Of a stretch of DNA of 5,597 bases, positions 4,676-5,597 are shown piece by piece. Numbering within the stretch: position 1 is the first letter of the stretch; every line of letters starts with the position of its first letter. Below the pieces are notes generated by a model. It made no database searches. It saw nothing but the letters and a program-made list of their open reading frames with translations, and was not told the DNA's origin. Source of the DNA: Acholeplasmatales bacterium (lineage in GTDB: Bacteria > Bacillota_I > Bacilli_A > Izemoplasmatales > Hujiaoplasmataceae); the NCBI GenBank assembly GCA_003477305.1, contig DMTN01000046.1, positions 1 to 5,597 of the forward strand, in the 5' to 3' direction. The position numbers and the translations under genes are program-made.

Positions 4676-5597
4676 ATGAAGAAACTGCTTCTGATCGACG
4701 GAAACAACCTGTTGTTCCGTTCCTACTTCGCGACCGCCGCGATGGGGAATCTGATGAAAAACAGCCAAGGCGTTTACACGAACGCCGTTTTCGGTTTCGC
4801 CTCGACGATCCAGCAACTGCTCAAGATGGACTACACGCACATGCTTGTCGCGTGGGATCCGAAGGGACCGACGCACCGTCATCTCGAATTCACCGAATAC
4901 AAGGGCACGCGCCCCGACGTTCCCGCGGAACTGATCGCGCAGATGCCGATCGTCCGCGAATACCTCGACGCCGCGCACGTCGCCCGCTACGAGCAGGACC
5001 TCTATGAGGCCGACGACATCATCGGCTACTGCGCGACCCATTTCCGGTCCGATTTCGACAAGATCGAGATTTTTTCCAACGACCACGATTTGATGCAACT
5101 GCTTTCCGCGAACGTCTCGCAGACGATCTCGAAGAAGGGCCTCTCCGAAATCGAAGTCTATACGCCCGAATCGATGAAAGAACGGCTCGGCATCACCCCC
5201 TCGCAGATCCCCGACTACAAGGGCATGGTCGGCGACGCCTCCGACAATATCCCCGGCATCAAGGGCATCGGCGACAAGACCGCAGTCAAACTCCTGAGTG
5301 AGTACGGCACCCTCGAAAACATCTTCGACAACGTCGATTCAATCTCCGGAAAGCTCAAGGAGAAGATCGCCGCTAACGTCGAAGTGGCGCGCTTTTCAAA
5401 GCGTCTCGCAACGATCGTGACGGATTTCCCGAATACGCTCTCCGTCGACCAGTTCGAATACCGCCGCGCCGATACCGGCGAACTCCGCGCGTTCATGCAG
5501 AAGATGGAGTTTCATTCCCTCCTCAAGAAAATCGAAATCGACCGCCCGAAAGCAACGATCGAAAACTCCTCCTTCCGGGTCCTTTCGTCCTCCGATG
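4676..5597 (+). CDS. polA: DNA polymerase I, N-terminal 5'-3' exonuclease domain (cut by the window edge)
   Basis: The frame is open from ATG 4676 to the edge, giving 307 residues and no stop. It covers the FEN-like 5' nuclease domain that removes RNA primers and flaps during Okazaki-fragment processing and repair. Metal-binding acids are in place: D8 in LIDGNN, D61 in VAWDPKGP, E111, D113 and D114 in YEADDIIG, D136 and D138 in SNDHDLMQLL, and D187 and D190 in VGDASDNIPG. That last motif leads into the helix-hairpin-helix PGIKGIGDKTA (193-203). Y75/K76 and R79 sit in the arch region. After the nuclease, ELRAFMQKMEFHSLLKKIE (269-287) matches the conserved end of the PolA 5' nuclease domain, and sequence continues past it, favouring full-length PolA. 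A stand-alone 5'-3' exonuclease, as in some mollicutes, cannot be excluded because the polymerase domain is outside the window. One oddity is SND in place of the usual [TS]GD before D136. Confidence 0.9.
   Translation, partial: MKKLLLIDGNNLLFRSYFATAAMGNLMKNSQGVYTNAVFGFASTIQQLLKMDYTHMLVAWDPKGPTHRHLEFTEYKGTRPDVPAELIAQMPIVREYLDAAHVARYEQDLYEADDIIGYCATHFRSDFDKIEIFSNDHDLMQLLSANVSQTISKKGLSEIEVYTPESMKERLGITPSQIPDYKGMVGDASDNIPGIKGIGDKTAVKLLSEYGTLENIFDNVDSISGKLKEKIAANVEVARFSKRLATIVTDFPNTLSVDQFEYRRADTGELRAFMQKMEFHSLLKKIEIDRPKATIENSSFRVLSSSD

Noticed and set aside
3189..4707. Minus-strand open frames opposite panT, coaX and the start of polA.
   Set aside because: These are shadows of the + strand genes, with highly charged low-complexity translations and no motifs.
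1..5597. Search for defence systems, toxin-antitoxin pairs, mobile elements, CRISPR repeats, tRNA genes or an undescribed gene cassette.
   Set aside because: Every long open region is accounted for by a familiar housekeeping family. No gap exceeds about 90 bases and no direct or inverted repeat array was noticed by eye.

Overview
This window is a compact, single-strand block of bacterial housekeeping genes. Five complete genes and one gene cut by the right edge all read on the + strand: a PepV-type M20 dipeptidase, the tRNA m7G46 methyltransferase TrmB, an M42 glutamyl-aminopeptidase-like enzyme, an ECF transporter substrate-binding (S) subunit probably for pantothenate, type III pantothenate kinase CoaX, and the N-terminal 5'-3' exonuclease domain of DNA polymerase I. 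I found no RNA gene, mobile element, CRISPR array or prophage. I also found no unrecognised multi-gene system.

The organism looks like a Bacillota / Bacilli-Mollicutes-type bacterium with an unusually G+C-rich genome, rich in G/C at third codon positions. The evidence is PepV and an S-type ECF subunit, purine-rich Shine-Dalgarno sites (GAGGTGA, GAGGGGG, AAGGAG), and trmB lying close to pepV and an M42 peptidase; from memory, relatives of these lie near each other in Bacillus subtilis. All five visible stop codons are TGA and tryptophans are TGG, so TGA is a stop here and the Mycoplasma-type code does not apply. The lineage call is an inference.

Layout: 1-77 is an AT-richer leader with a good sigma-A-type promoter (TTGGCA, 17 bp, extended TGGTAAAAT) that should start transcription about 15 nt ahead of pepV. 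pepV (90-1448) and trmB (1450-2085) are separated by one base. The M42 peptidase (2098-3165) follows after 12 bases. A 65-base gap with a GC-rich imperfect hairpin leads into the S subunit (3231-3875), which is one base from coaX (3877-4641). A 34-base gap with another short hairpin precedes polA (4676 to beyond the edge). No clear intrinsic terminator was seen, so the block could be one transcript, with the 65-base gap the most likely place for a boundary.

Functionally there are two themes. PepV and the M42 enzyme are unrelated metallopeptidases that would finish peptide breakdown in the cytosol. The S subunit and CoaX would import vitamin B5 and phosphorylate it as the first step of coenzyme A synthesis. 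TrmB and Pol I are general tRNA-modification and DNA-repair functions. The most notable points are the tight panT-coaX pairing, departures of CoaX from family motifs, and the hairpins placed just ahead of two ribosome binding sites.
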